Assembly: GCF_002995785.1 (NCBI RefSeq)
Contig: NZ_PVXO01000026.1
Span: 1 to 36,090, forward strand
DNA: 36,090 nucleotides
Direction of reading: 5' to 3'
Origin: Clostridium liquoris
Lineage (GTDB): Bacteria; Bacillota; Clostridia; Clostridiales; Clostridiaceae
Shown here: positions 9,170 through 17,318 of the stretch, in pieces
Layout of the letters: each line of letters starts with the position of its first letter
Numbering within the stretch: the first letter of the stretch is position 1
Made by a program: the position numbers and the translations under genes
Notes under the pieces: generated by a model
The model's database searches: none
What the model was told of the DNA's origin: nothing
Seen by the model: the letters and a program-made list of their open reading frames with translations, nothing else

Positions 9170-9314
9170 GAAGAATTAACTATATTATATAGATGTAAAT
9201 GGTAAATTATATAGTGTAGGCTTGGTATCTTTACTATTTCGATATAATAGGTTAATATATTTATGTGAATGCAAATTCAACAAGTTAATTGCATTAGTAC
9301 AAGGAGGTATACAA

Positions 9315-9782
9315 TTGAATTTAAATATAGTATTATTTCAGCCAGAGATTCCACAAAATACAGGGAATATAGCCAGAACCTGTGTACTTACAAACTGTAA
9401 ACTTCATTTGATAAAGCCTCTAGGCTTTAGTTTGGATGAAAAACATTTAAGGAGAGCAGGCCTTGATTATTGGCCTTATTTAGATATAGAAATATATGAA
9501 TCCTATGAGGAACTAAGAGATAAATATAAAGATGGGACTTTTTATTTTTCCACAACTCATGGTCATAATTATTATGACCATGCAAAGTTTAAAGAAGGAG
9601 ATTTTATTGTGTTTGGAAGGGAATCATCTGGGCTGCCTGATGAAATAAGAAATAGTGATCCTGAAAAATGCATAAGAGTACCCATGATAAATACCACAAC
9701 TAGATCTCTAAACCTTTCTAATACAGTAGCTATAGTTACATATGAAGCATTGAGGCAAATGAACTTTCCAAATATGAAGTAG
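9315..9782 (+). CDS. trmL: tRNA (cytidine(34)/uridine(34)-2'-O)-methyltransferase TrmL
   Basis: This 155-aa SPOUT-class enzyme methylates the ribose of the wobble nucleotide in tRNA-Leu isoacceptors using S-adenosylmethionine. The N-terminal NIVLFQPEIPQNTGNIART and the knotted C-terminal motifs FGRESSGLP and IRVPMINTTTRSLNLSNTVA are diagnostic. The start is TTG 9315, directly behind a strong AAGGAGG (9301-9307). Longer in-frame starts to about 9222 lack a ribosome site and would add a 31-residue extension not seen in the family. A TATAAT at 9243-9248 may be its -10 box. The stop codon overlaps the ribosome site of the DegV gene. A leucine tRNA gene lies 1.8 kb upstream, which may be coincidence. 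Confidence 0.93.
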   Translation: MNLNIVLFQPEIPQNTGNIARTCVLTNCKLHLIKPLGFSLDEKHLRRAGLDYWPYLDIEIYESYEELRDKYKDGTFYFSTTHGHNYYDHAKFKEGDFIVFGRESSGLPDEIRNSDPEKCIRVPMINTTTRSLNLSNTVAIVTYEALRQMNFPNMK

Positions 9783-9796
9783 GAGTGGTTTAGTGC

Positions 9797-10636
9797 ATGG
9801 AGAAAGTAAAGATAATAACCGATAGTACATCAGACCTACCTAAGGAAATAGTTAAAAAGTATGATATTGAAGTTTTACCGTTATTGGTTAATTTCGGAGA
9901 AGATACTTACGCAGATGGGATAAATATAAATATAAAAACATTGCTAGAAAAAATGGACAACTCAGAAGAATTCCCTGGTACAGCGCAAGTGAATCCCCAA
10001 AGATTTTTGGATTGTTATAAAAGATATTTAGATGATGGGTATAAAATAATATCAATACATTTATCATCAAAGATGAGTGGAACCTATCAGTCTGCGTGCA
10101 TTGCCAGGGATACCTTAGAAACAGATTGTATAAAGGTTATTGATTCTTTAAATGTAACCTCAGGATTAGGATTATTGGTTCTAAAAGCAGCTAGATTGAA
10201 AGAAAAAGGATCGAATATTGCAGAAATAGAAGAGGAAATAATAAAAGCCATACCCCATATAAGAAGTGTATTAGCTTTTGCATATTTAAATAATTTAGTG
10301 AAGGGCGGAAGGTTATCTAAGACCGCGGGGGTAATTGGAAATGTATTAGGCATAAAACCAATACTTGCCGTAGATAAAGGTGAAATGGTAGTTATAGATA
10401 AGGTTAGGGGTAGTAAAAAAGCCATTAGATATATAATGGAGTATTTGGACAAGGCAGGTATAAAAGAGAATGAGCCTGTTGCATTAGCGCACATAGCTAA
10501 TAAAGATATTCTAAGCAGTCTAAGAGAAAATTTAAGAGAAAAAGGAATTCCATTTATAGAATGTGAAGTTGGATGCGTTGTAGGGGTTCATGCTGGTAAG
10601 GATGCCTGTGGAGTATTTTTTATTGAGAATTATTAA
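9797..10636 (+). CDS. DegV-family fatty-acid-binding protein
   Basis: The protein has 279 aa and is cytosolic. It opens with KIITDSTSDLP, the classic DegV start. It also has the FPGTAQVNP segment, the ligand-contacting HLSSKMSGTYQSA, and GGRLSKTAGVIGNVLGIKPI. Family members related to FakB bind single fatty acids and can present them to a kinase; no fakA-like gene is in the window. AGGAG at 9781-9785, sharing bases with the trmL stop, serves ATG 9797, so the two genes are probably co-transcribed. The gene ends in front of a strong hairpin. Which lipid is bound cannot be decided. Confidence 0.92.
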   Translation: MEKVKIITDSTSDLPKEIVKKYDIEVLPLLVNFGEDTYADGININIKTLLEKMDNSEEFPGTAQVNPQRFLDCYKRYLDDGYKIISIHLSSKMSGTYQSACIARDTLETDCIKVIDSLNVTSGLGLLVLKAARLKEKGSNIAEIEEEIIKAIPHIRSVLAFAYLNNLVKGGRLSKTAGVIGNVLGIKPILAVDKGEMVVIDKVRGSKKAIRYIMEYLDKAGIKENEPVALAHIANKDILSSLRENLREKGIPFIECEVGCVVGVHAGKDACGVFFIENY

Positions 10637-10645
10637 CTAAATACA

Positions 10646-10690
10646 GGCAGCACAATGAATATGTCTATATTTATTGTGCTGCCAATTTAA
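10646..10690 (+). terminator. Hairpin terminator after the DegV gene
   Basis: GGCAGCACAATGAATA (10646-10661) pairs with TATTTATTGTGCTGCC (10668-10683) with one mismatch. The tail (AATTTAAC) is only moderately T-rich, so termination efficiency is uncertain. Confidence 0.65.
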
Positions 10691-10735
10691 CTATGATTTA
10701 TGAAAAGGATTACGTATAAATTTAAATGTGTATGT

Positions 10736-10800
10736 TATAATATATTTATTACTATTATATGAACTATGTGAACTTATTTAGAAGGATATTATTAATCCTT
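10736..10800 (+). promoter_or_regulatory. Leader of the BMP transporter gene: -10 candidate and palindrome
   Basis: A TATAAT lies at 10736-10741, followed by an AT-rich leader. At 10782-10800 there is an imperfect palindrome, AAGGATATTATTAATCCTT, whose arms AAGGAT/ATCCTT could be an operator or a small hairpin. I looked for a purine riboswitch, common before such transporters, and did not find its conserved core. Confidence 0.3.
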
Positions 10801-10861
10801 GTAGAATATTTATAATACTGACTAAAATTTTTATTTTATAATCTTATAGGAGGGGTATTAA

Positions 10862-11971
10862 ATGAATAAAAAAAGAGTGCTAGCTCTACTAGCAGCCACT
10901 GTAATGACAGTTTCATTATTTGCAGGCTGCGGCGGTGGAGAAAAGAAACCTGAGGCTGGAGCACCAGAAAAACAGGAAACAAAATTAAAAGTTGGTCTTG
11001 TTACAGATGAGGGAGGAATAAATGATGGGTCCTTTAACCAATCCGCTCATGAAGGAATAACAAAAGCGGAAAAGGATTTAGGGATTGAGCAGGTAAACCC
11101 AATCGAATCAAAACAGCAGGAACAATATGAACCAAATTTAAAGACTATGGCAGGAGCCTCTGATCTAGTTGTAGGCTGCGGATATATGATGAAGCAAGCT
11201 ATGACAAATGTATCAAAACAAATGTCAGATAAAAAGTTCTTAATAATTGATGATGTAGTAGATACTCCAAATACAATGTCAATAACATTTAAAGAAGAAG
11301 AAGGCTCTTTCCTTGCCGGAGTTATAGCAGGAAAAATGACTAAAACTAATAAGGTTGGTTTTATAGGCGGTAAAGAAGGAGACGTTATAAATAGATTTGA
11401 ATCAGGATTTGTAGCTGGTGTTATGTCTGTTAATCCAGAAGCAGGAAAGTTATTAATGCCTGTAGGGGACAATGTAGATAAACTTTCACCAGGAAAAAAT
11501 GTTAAATATGTTGACTCTTTCACTGATCAGCAAAAGGGTGTTGAGGCAGCTAAGATGCTTTACAACAGCGGTTGTGATATAATATTCCATGCAGCAGGTG
11601 GAGTTGGTCTTGGAGTATTTAAAGCTGCAAAAGAAATGAATAAATGGGCTATAGGTGTTGACTCTGACCAGGCAGCAGCATTACCAGAATATAAAGATGT
11701 AATACTTGTTTCCATGGAAAAGAAAGTAGGAGCATCTGTTATTGATACAATTAATGCTGTAAAAGATGGTTCATTTAAAGGTGGAGAACATAAAGTACTT
11801 GGCATAAAAGAAGACAGAGTTGGATTAGCACCAACAATCAACCCTAAAGTTAAAGAAAACAAGGAATCATTAGAACTATCTGATAAATATAAAGCAGCTA
11901 TAAAGGCAGATAAATTTAAGGTACCAGGAACAAGAAAAGAGCTTAGAGAGTTTAAAGCTCCTCAGATTTAG
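10862..11971 (+). CDS. BMP-family lipoprotein, substrate-binding subunit of a nucleoside-type ABC importer
   Basis: The protein has 369 aa. The N terminus is a lipoprotein signal (NKKR, hydrophobic core, lipobox LFAGC) with Cys23 as the lipidated residue, so it is tethered outside the membrane. A charged linker precedes the periplasmic-binding-protein fold, which starts at about residue 40 (LKVGLVTDEGGINDGSFNQS), the typical BMP/Med/PnrA opening. VDSDQAAALPEYKDVILVSM is another family signature. BMP proteins bind purine or other nucleosides. The ATPase and two permeases follow, completing the importer. AGGAGGGG precedes ATG 10862. A strong terminator lies between it and the ATPase gene, which would make the binding protein the most abundant subunit. 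Confidence 0.92.
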   Translation: MNKKRVLALLAATVMTVSLFAGCGGGEKKPEAGAPEKQETKLKVGLVTDEGGINDGSFNQSAHEGITKAEKDLGIEQVNPIESKQQEQYEPNLKTMAGASDLVVGCGYMMKQAMTNVSKQMSDKKFLIIDDVVDTPNTMSITFKEEEGSFLAGVIAGKMTKTNKVGFIGGKEGDVINRFESGFVAGVMSVNPEAGKLLMPVGDNVDKLSPGKNVKYVDSFTDQQKGVEAAKMLYNSGCDIIFHAAGGVGLGVFKAAKEMNKWAIGVDSDQAAALPEYKDVILVSMEKKVGASVIDTINAVKDGSFKGGEHKVLGIKEDRVGLAPTINPKVKENKESLELSDKYKAAIKADKFKVPGTRKELREFKAPQI

Positions 11972-11980
11972 TTAATTGTG

Positions 11981-12010
11981 AGGCTAGGTGCTTATGCATC
12001 TAGCCTTTTT
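11981..12010 (+). terminator. Intra-operon terminator/attenuator after the BMP lipoprotein gene
   Basis: AGGCTAGGTGC (11981-11991) pairs with GCATCTAGCCT (11996-12006) around the loop TTAT, followed by TTTT. I see no clear promoter before the ATPase gene at 12054, so partial read-through is the likely way the rest of the operon is made. Confidence 0.8.
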
Positions 12011-12053
12011 ATAAAACACAATCAAACTTAATTAAGAGGGAGGGAGGACTAAA

Positions 12054-13598
12054 ATGGCAAATGTTGTAGAAATGAAAGGAATAACAAAGGTTTTTCCTGG
12101 CACAGTAGCTAATGATAATGTAGATTTTACCTTGGAAAAAGGAGAGATCCATGTGCTTTTGGGGGAAAATGGAGCAGGTAAAACTACATTGATGAATGTA
12201 CTATACGGTCTTTACCAGCCAGAAGCCGGTGAAATATATATAAATGATAAAAAAGTTGAAATAAAAAGTCCTAAGGATGCTATAAGTCTTGGTATTGGTA
12301 TGGTGCATCAGCATTTTATGCTTATTCATAACTTTACTATAGCAGAAAATATGGTATTAGGACAGGAACCTAAAAAGAGAGCCTTGTCCATAGACATGGA
12401 AAAGGCTAAAAAGGATACTAAGGAATTAGCAGATAAATATGGATTTAACATTGATCCTGATTCTGTAATTGATGATATAACTGTTGGGCAACAGCAGAAA
12501 GTTGAGATACTAAAAGCACTATATAGGGGTGCAGAAATACTTATACTAGATGAACCAACAGCAGTGCTTACACCTCAGGAAATACAGGATTTTGGAATAA
12601 TATTAAAGAATTTAGTTAAAGAAGGTAAATCAATAATTCTTATTACTCATAAGCTTAAGGAAGTTATGAGTATGAGTGACAGAGTAACTATAATAAGAAG
12701 AGGAAAATATATAGATACTGTTAAAACAAAGGACACCGATATAGACGGACTTGCAGAAATGATGGTGGGAAGAAAAGTTAATTTAATAGTGGAAAAAAAT
12801 AAGCCTAAAATAGGAGATGTAATTTTAAAAGTAGAAAATTTAAAGGCTTTAGATCATAGAGGTTTACCAGCATTAAGAGGGATAAATTTTGAACTAAAAG
12901 CTGGAGAGATTTTAGGCATAGCAGGAGTAGATGGAAATGGTCAGACAGAACTTATTGAGACTATAGTAGGATTAAGGAAGGCAACTGAAGGAAAAGTTTA
13001 TTTAAAAGGTGAGGATATTACAGGGAAAACTACTAGAGAAATAACAGATGCAGGAGTAGGTCATATTCCTGAAGATAGGCAGAAAAGGGGACTTGTTCTC
13101 AAATATTCACTTTTAGAAAATTCTATTTTAGGAATTCATCATAGAGCGCCTTATTCTAAAGGAATAATGATGAATTATGGAAAGATTAGAGAACATGTTA
13201 ATAATCTAATTAAAAACTTTGATATAAGAACCCCTAACGAAGATGTAAATGCCTCCGCATTATCAGGGGGAAACCAACAAAAACTTATAGTAGCAAGGGA
13301 AATAGAAAAGGATCCGGATATGATAATTGCAGCTCAACCTACAAGGGGGTTGGATGTAGGAGCTATTGAATATATACATAAAAGATTAGTGGCAGAAAGA
13401 GACAATGGAAGAGCAGTACTGCTAGTATCCCTTGAGTTGGATGAGGTTATGGCATTATCAGATAGAATAGCTGTTATATACGATGGGGAAATAGTAGATA
13501 TATTGGATGTTAAGGATGCTACAGAACAAAAACTTGGAATACTTATGGCAGGAGGAACTTTGCATAAAGGCGAGAAGGGAGGTAAAAATAATGAATAA
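12054..13598 (+). CDS. Double-domain ATPase of a nucleoside-type ABC importer (NupO/YufO-like)
   Basis: The protein has 514 aa with two fused ABC domains, as in the simple-sugar/nucleoside class. Domain 1 has Walker A GENGAGKTT (residues 37-45), a VGQQQK signature and Walker B ILILDEPTA. Domain 2 has a degenerate Walker A (GVDGNGQTE) and LSGGNQQK with AAQPTRGLD in place of a canonical Walker B Glu. That asymmetry is normal for the family and means one competent ATP site. GAGGGAGG precedes ATG 12054. The stop overlaps the first permease start by 8 nt (13591-13598), so translation is coupled. The substrate is inferred from the BMP partner. Confidence 0.94.
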   Translation: MANVVEMKGITKVFPGTVANDNVDFTLEKGEIHVLLGENGAGKTTLMNVLYGLYQPEAGEIYINDKKVEIKSPKDAISLGIGMVHQHFMLIHNFTIAENMVLGQEPKKRALSIDMEKAKKDTKELADKYGFNIDPDSVIDDITVGQQQKVEILKALYRGAEILILDEPTAVLTPQEIQDFGIILKNLVKEGKSIILITHKLKEVMSMSDRVTIIRRGKYIDTVKTKDTDIDGLAEMMVGRKVNLIVEKNKPKIGDVILKVENLKALDHRGLPALRGINFELKAGEILGIAGVDGNGQTELIETIVGLRKATEGKVYLKGEDITGKTTREITDAGVGHIPEDRQKRGLVLKYSLLENSILGIHHRAPYSKGIMMNYGKIREHVNNLIKNFDIRTPNEDVNASALSGGNQQKLIVAREIEKDPDMIIAAQPTRGLDVGAIEYIHKRLVAERDNGRAVLLVSLELDEVMALSDRIAVIYDGEIVDILDVKDATEQKLGILMAGGTLHKGEKGGKNNE

Positions 13599-14676
13599 GG
13601 AAAGTGGAAATTATATAAAAAAGTTAGCACTTTTTAGAAGCTTTTTTATATCTCTATTAGCTATTATACTAGCCCTTTTTATATCAATATTTTTTGTAAT
13701 GTGGGCTAAAGACTTTGGATTTACTGCATCTGCAAAATTATTATTTACCTCTATATGGAAAGGAAGCTTTGGAACAAAGGTTAATTTCATAGAAACCTTA
13801 GTTTTTTCAACCCCTCTTATTTTCACAGGTCTTGCTCATTCAGTAGCCTTTAAAACAGGTCTTTTTAATATTGGAGTGGAAGGACAATTTATTATGGGCA
13901 GCACAGTAGCTACTTTGATTGGGTTAATACCTGGCATACCAGCGCCTATTCATATACCACTTACATTAGGCGGCGGAATTTTAGCAGGAATGGTTTGGGC
14001 AGGGATTCCAGGATATTTAAAGGCTAGAGTAGGAACAAATGAAGTTGTTAATACTATTATGATGAACTTTATAGCTATGCATTTAACCAATTATTTGGTC
14101 ATGGGACCATTTCATAAGCCTAGTTCAGCTAGTACACCTTTAATACAACAATCCGCTAGGCTATATAGATTTTTGGGGTCTAACAATAGATTAAATGTAA
14201 GCTTATTCATAGGATTAGCATTAGCTATAGTAGTTTATATACTTCTTTGGAAAACTACTATAGGTTATGAAATAAGAGCTGTAGGACTTAGCCCTTCTTC
14301 AGCGGAATATGGTGGAATTAACATAAAGAAAAATATAATATTAGCTATGGTTATATCAGGTGCTATTGCCGGCATGGGCGGCGCTACACACACCATGGGA
14401 GTTCAGCTGCAATCTATACAGCTATTTGGATTTACTAATTTTGGGTTCGACGGTATTGCAGTAGCTTTAGTTGCTAAGAGCAATCCTATTGGTGTAATAT
14501 TCTCTGCTATATTATTTGGTGCATTAAATTATAGTTCAGGTACATTAATGCTCTATGGTATACCTAAGACTATAGTATACTTAATTCAGGGTATAATAAT
14601 CCTATTTATTGCAGGAGAGTATATGTTTAGAAAGATAGCAGATAGAAGAAAAAAGGGGGCTTTAGTAAATGAATAG
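13591..14676 (+). CDS. ABC importer permease 1 (nucleoside/simple-sugar class, NupP/YufP-like)
   Basis: This is a 361-aa polytopic membrane protein of the BPD_transp_2 family. It shows about eight to ten hydrophobic segments and the family phrases FKTGLFNIGVEGQF and TNEVVNTIMMNFIA. The coupling-helix region with EIRAVGLSPSSAEYGGI faces the ATPase. The start is ATG 13591 with GGGAGG at 13577-13582; an upstream in-frame ATG at 13507 would overlap the ATPase gene by 92 nt without a ribosome site. It overlaps the next permease by 8 nt (14669-14676), mirroring the upstream overlap. It pairs with permease 2 as a heterodimer. Confidence 0.93.
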   Translation: MNKESGNYIKKLALFRSFFISLLAIILALFISIFFVMWAKDFGFTASAKLLFTSIWKGSFGTKVNFIETLVFSTPLIFTGLAHSVAFKTGLFNIGVEGQFIMGSTVATLIGLIPGIPAPIHIPLTLGGGILAGMVWAGIPGYLKARVGTNEVVNTIMMNFIAMHLTNYLVMGPFHKPSSASTPLIQQSARLYRFLGSNNRLNVSLFIGLALAIVVYILLWKTTIGYEIRAVGLSPSSAEYGGINIKKNIILAMVISGAIAGMGGATHTMGVQLQSIQLFGFTNFGFDGIAVALVAKSNPIGVIFSAILFGALNYSSGTLMLYGIPKTIVYLIQGIIILFIAGEYMFRKIADRRKKGALVNE

Positions 14677-15604
14677 CTCATTTTATATAGCTTTAACAGG
14701 AATTATTGCAGCTACATTAAGGTCCGCAACACCTTTAATATTTGCAGCTTTAGGTGGAGTATTTTCTGAAAAATCGGGAGTTGTAAATATAGCCCTTGAG
14801 GGCATAATGACTACAGGAGCATTTTTTGCAGTATACGGTTCATACGCAACTGGAAGCCCATGGATGGGTATATTGTTTGCTATTATATCTGGTGCAGTTA
14901 TGGCAGCTATACATGCTTATTTAAGTATTAATCTAAATGCTGACCAAGTTGTATCTGGTGTAGGTATTAATGTATTTGCTGGTGCTTTAACAAGTTATTT
15001 AATAGTGAAAATCTTTAAAACTAACTCCCAGACAAGCGTCGTAAACTCACTGCCTTATCCTTCTGAGGCTATGGCAAAGGTGCCAATTATAGGGCCTATT
15101 CTTGGAGAATTAAACTGGTTTGTATTCATTGCTTTAATATTAGTTTTTGTTTCCAATTATGTGCTTTATAAAACACCATTAGGATTGAGGATAAGATCTG
15201 TAGGTGAGCATCCAAAGGCTGCAGACACTTTAGGAATAAGTGTATATAAAATAAGATATCTTTGCGTCATATTATCTGGAGTATTAGCAGCCTTAGGAGG
15301 AGCTACTCTTTCTATAGGCGTTATGAATCTTTATAGAGAAAATATGGTAAGTGGAAGAGGATTTATAGCTCTAGCAGCTATGATCTTTGGAAATTGGAAA
15401 CCTATAAACTCAATGTGGGCATGCATGCTATTTGCCTTTGCTGATACATTCCAACTCTTTGCCAAAGGCTTTGGATGGACTATTCCAGGAGAATTTTATG
15501 CAGCATTCCCTTATATACTAACAATGCTTGTTCTTGCAGGTTTTGTTGGAAAAACTCAAGCTCCTGCTGCTGATGGAGTACCTTATGAAAAGGATAATAG
15601 ATAA
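14669..15604 (+). CDS. ABC importer permease 2 (NupQ/YufQ-like)
   Basis: This is a 311-aa polytopic membrane protein, the usual shorter partner of permease 1. It has the family motifs FSEKSGVVNIALEGIM and NADQVVSGVGINVFAG. The cytoplasmic coupling segment is LGLRIRSVGEHPKAADTLG. AAAGGGGG precedes ATG 14669 inside the end of permease 1. It closes the importer operon, which ends in the hairpin at 15617-15653. The order lipoprotein, ATPase, permease 1, permease 2 is the standard one for this class, so a four-gene functional unit is well supported. The transported compound remains an inference. Confidence 0.93.
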   Translation: MNSSFYIALTGIIAATLRSATPLIFAALGGVFSEKSGVVNIALEGIMTTGAFFAVYGSYATGSPWMGILFAIISGAVMAAIHAYLSINLNADQVVSGVGINVFAGALTSYLIVKIFKTNSQTSVVNSLPYPSEAMAKVPIIGPILGELNWFVFIALILVFVSNYVLYKTPLGLRIRSVGEHPKAADTLGISVYKIRYLCVILSGVLAALGGATLSIGVMNLYRENMVSGRGFIALAAMIFGNWKPINSMWACMLFAFADTFQLFAKGFGWTIPGEFYAAFPYILTMLVLAGFVGKTQAPAADGVPYEKDNR

Positions 15605-15616
15605 GTTTTTACTGTA

Positions 15617-15653
15617 TGGAGGCTAGAAATTTAATTCTACCTCCATTTTTTTA
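15617..15653 (+). terminator. Terminator of the nucleoside ABC operon
   Basis: TGGAGG (15617-15622) pairs with CCTCCA (15640-15645). After a bulged C, TAGAA (15624-15628) pairs with TTCTA (15635-15639). A run of T follows. Confidence 0.85.
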
Positions 15654-15677
15654 TTTATTTCGTCAATTCTTATTTTT

Positions 15678-15758
15678 TTAACATAAAGTCCCTAACATTT
15701 GATATAATTATTAATAAGGCTTCCATTTGTTATACTATTAATAAATGGGTGGTATAAT
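15678..15758 (+). promoter_or_regulatory. Promoter region of rpoN (two -10 candidates)
   Basis: Two TATAAT boxes are present, at 15703-15708 (with TTAACA at 15678-15683, spacing 19) and 15753-15758 (with TTGTTA at 15727-15732, spacing 20). Both spacings are longer than ideal. Between them CCATTT (15723-15728) and AAATGG (15743-15748) form an inverted repeat that could be an operator. Confidence 0.3.
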
Positions 15759-15784
15759 GTATTAGTATGAAAGGGTGTTGTGAT

Positions 15785-17146
15785 ATGAATATGGATTTTA
15801 ATTTATCTATATCTCAAGAACAGAAGTTAATAATGACTCAACAAATGCAGCTATCTGTAAAGATATTGCAACTATCCTCCTATGAATTGCAAAAATTAGT
15901 AGAAAAAGAAACGCAGGAAAATCCTCTTTTAGAAGTGAAATATGGGGAGGAAAACAAGGAAAATACTTTAGATTATAAGGAAATAATAAAGTATTTAGAG
16001 TTTGATAATTATAACCATTCCAATGTAGTTAGAAATGAAGATGAGGAAGTATCCCCCTTCACTTTTATATCCGAAAAAAAATCTCTAAAAGAATATTTAA
16101 AAGAGCAAATTAGAGATCTTAATGTAAAGGATTCCATAAGGATTATAGCTGATTATATTGTAGAAAGCATAGATGAAAGAGGATATTTTAATGAGAAATT
16201 AGAGAATATGGCCAAAGTATTAAAAATTCCTGTGCATATGATAGAAGAAGCTTTAAAAATTGTACAAGGTTTAGAACCAGATGGTATAGGAGCTAGGGAT
16301 TTAAAAGATTGTTTAAAAATACAATGTAGAAAAAAAGGTATGGTTGATGAAAATTTATATTTAATAATTGACAACCATTTAGAAGATATAGCAGAAAACA
16401 GATATAATGCTATTGCAAAAAAATTAAATATAAATGTTAAAGAATCTCAAAGTTATGGAGATTTTATAAAAACATTGCAGCCTAAGCCATCTAGGGGATT
16501 TTATACTGGAGAAGAAGTTAATTATATTATTCCTGACGCATATATAAAGAAGATTGATAAAGAATATTATATAATTATGAATGATAATGTAACTCCAAGG
16601 CTTACCATAAATAATCTTTACAAAGGAATTATTAATGGTGGAGAAGACAAAGAGGCTGTGGATTATGTAAAAGGCAGATTAGATAGTGCTACATTTTTAA
16701 TCAGAAGTATAGAACATAGAAAAAGCACCATATATAAAGTTTTGGAAAAGATACTCTGTATACAAAGAGAATATTTTGACTACGGAGAGAAATTTTTAAA
16801 ACCTATGACATTAAGAGAGATTGCTGATAGTTTAGACATGCATGAATCTACTATTAGCAGAGCTATAAAAGACAAATATATATATACGGAGAGGGGAACA
16901 ATAAAGATAAAGAATTTATTTACCACAGGATTAACATCTAAAGAAGGAAATGAATCTTTATCTTGCTTAGAAGTAAAGAAGGGCATAGAAAATTTAATAA
17001 ATGAAGAAGATAAAAATAACCCATTATCTGATCAGAATATTTCCGACATTCTAAGAGGAAAAGCTGTGAATATTTCAAGAAGAACTGTGGCAAAATATAG
17101 GGAGGAAATGGGTATTAAATCCTCAAAGGGAAGAAAGAGATATTAA
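15785..17146 (+). CDS. rpoN: RNA polymerase sigma-54 factor
   Basis: The protein has 453 aa. Region I is the glutamine- and leucine-rich activator-response segment (residues 1-50, with QQMQLSVKILQLSSYELQ), followed by a short acidic region II. The core-binding domain spans about 80-250. A helix-turn-helix lies at about 342-365 (REIADSLDMHESTISRAI). The C-terminal RpoN box SRRTVAKYREEMGI, at about 430-443, reads the -24 promoter element. ATG 15785 is preferred: AAAGGGTG lies about 8 nt upstream, while an in-frame ATG at 15767 has no ribosome site. It sits directly before cggR, an arrangement common in clostridia. No enhancer-binding activator is in the window, so its targets lie elsewhere. Confidence 0.95.
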   Translation: MNMDFNLSISQEQKLIMTQQMQLSVKILQLSSYELQKLVEKETQENPLLEVKYGEENKENTLDYKEIIKYLEFDNYNHSNVVRNEDEEVSPFTFISEKKSLKEYLKEQIRDLNVKDSIRIIADYIVESIDERGYFNEKLENMAKVLKIPVHMIEEALKIVQGLEPDGIGARDLKDCLKIQCRKKGMVDENLYLIIDNHLEDIAENRYNAIAKKLNINVKESQSYGDFIKTLQPKPSRGFYTGEEVNYIIPDAYIKKIDKEYYIIMNDNVTPRLTINNLYKGIINGGEDKEAVDYVKGRLDSATFLIRSIEHRKSTIYKVLEKILCIQREYFDYGEKFLKPMTLREIADSLDMHESTISRAIKDKYIYTERGTIKIKNLFTTGLTSKEGNESLSCLEVKKGIENLINEEDKNNPLSDQNISDILRGKAVNISRRTVAKYREEMGIKSSKGRKRY

Positions 17147-17228
17147 CTTATAAGGTAATAATTAAAAATGAAGAGTTAAAAGTTTTAACTATAAATAAAA
17201 AATGGCGGGAAAAAATTTCTGCTTTCCC

Positions 17229-17257
17229 TTGGAAAATAATTCAGTTTGGTTTATAAT
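17229..17257 (+). promoter_or_regulatory. Sigma-A promoter of the cggR-glycolysis operon
   Basis: TTGGAA (17229-17234) and TATAAT (17252-17257) are spaced exactly 17 bp. The predicted transcript start is about 17264, immediately before the CggR operator repeats. Confidence 0.7.
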
Positions 17258-17266
17258 AAAATAAAG

Positions 17267-17302
17267 TGGGACAAAAAAATTAATGCTGGGACAACAAATG
17301 AC
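17267..17302 (+). promoter_or_regulatory. CggR operator (two direct repeats 20 bp apart)
   Basis: TGGGAC at 17267-17272 and TGGGAC at 17287-17292 are exactly 20 bp apart. Each is followed six bases later by a weak TGTC-like half (ATTA, TGAC). The known CggR operator of Bacillus subtilis is two repeats of CGGGAC-N6-TGTC separated by N4, the same 20-bp period and the same position between transcript start and ribosome site. Binding would block early transcription and be relieved by fructose-1,6-bisphosphate, by analogy. Confidence 0.75.
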
Positions 17303-17318
17303 CAGAGAGGTGCTTTTT

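Noticed and set aside
10684-10861. Purine riboswitch before the BMP transporter gene
   Set aside because: The conserved three-way-junction core is absent; only a short palindrome is present.
11047-11862. Antisense open frames of 158 and 100 codons across the BMP gene
   Set aside because: They are shadows of a strongly supported lipoprotein gene and have no ribosome sites.
17283-17318. Upstream ATG start for cggR
   Set aside because: It has no ribosome site, lies in the operator, and would add 12 residues not found in known CggR.
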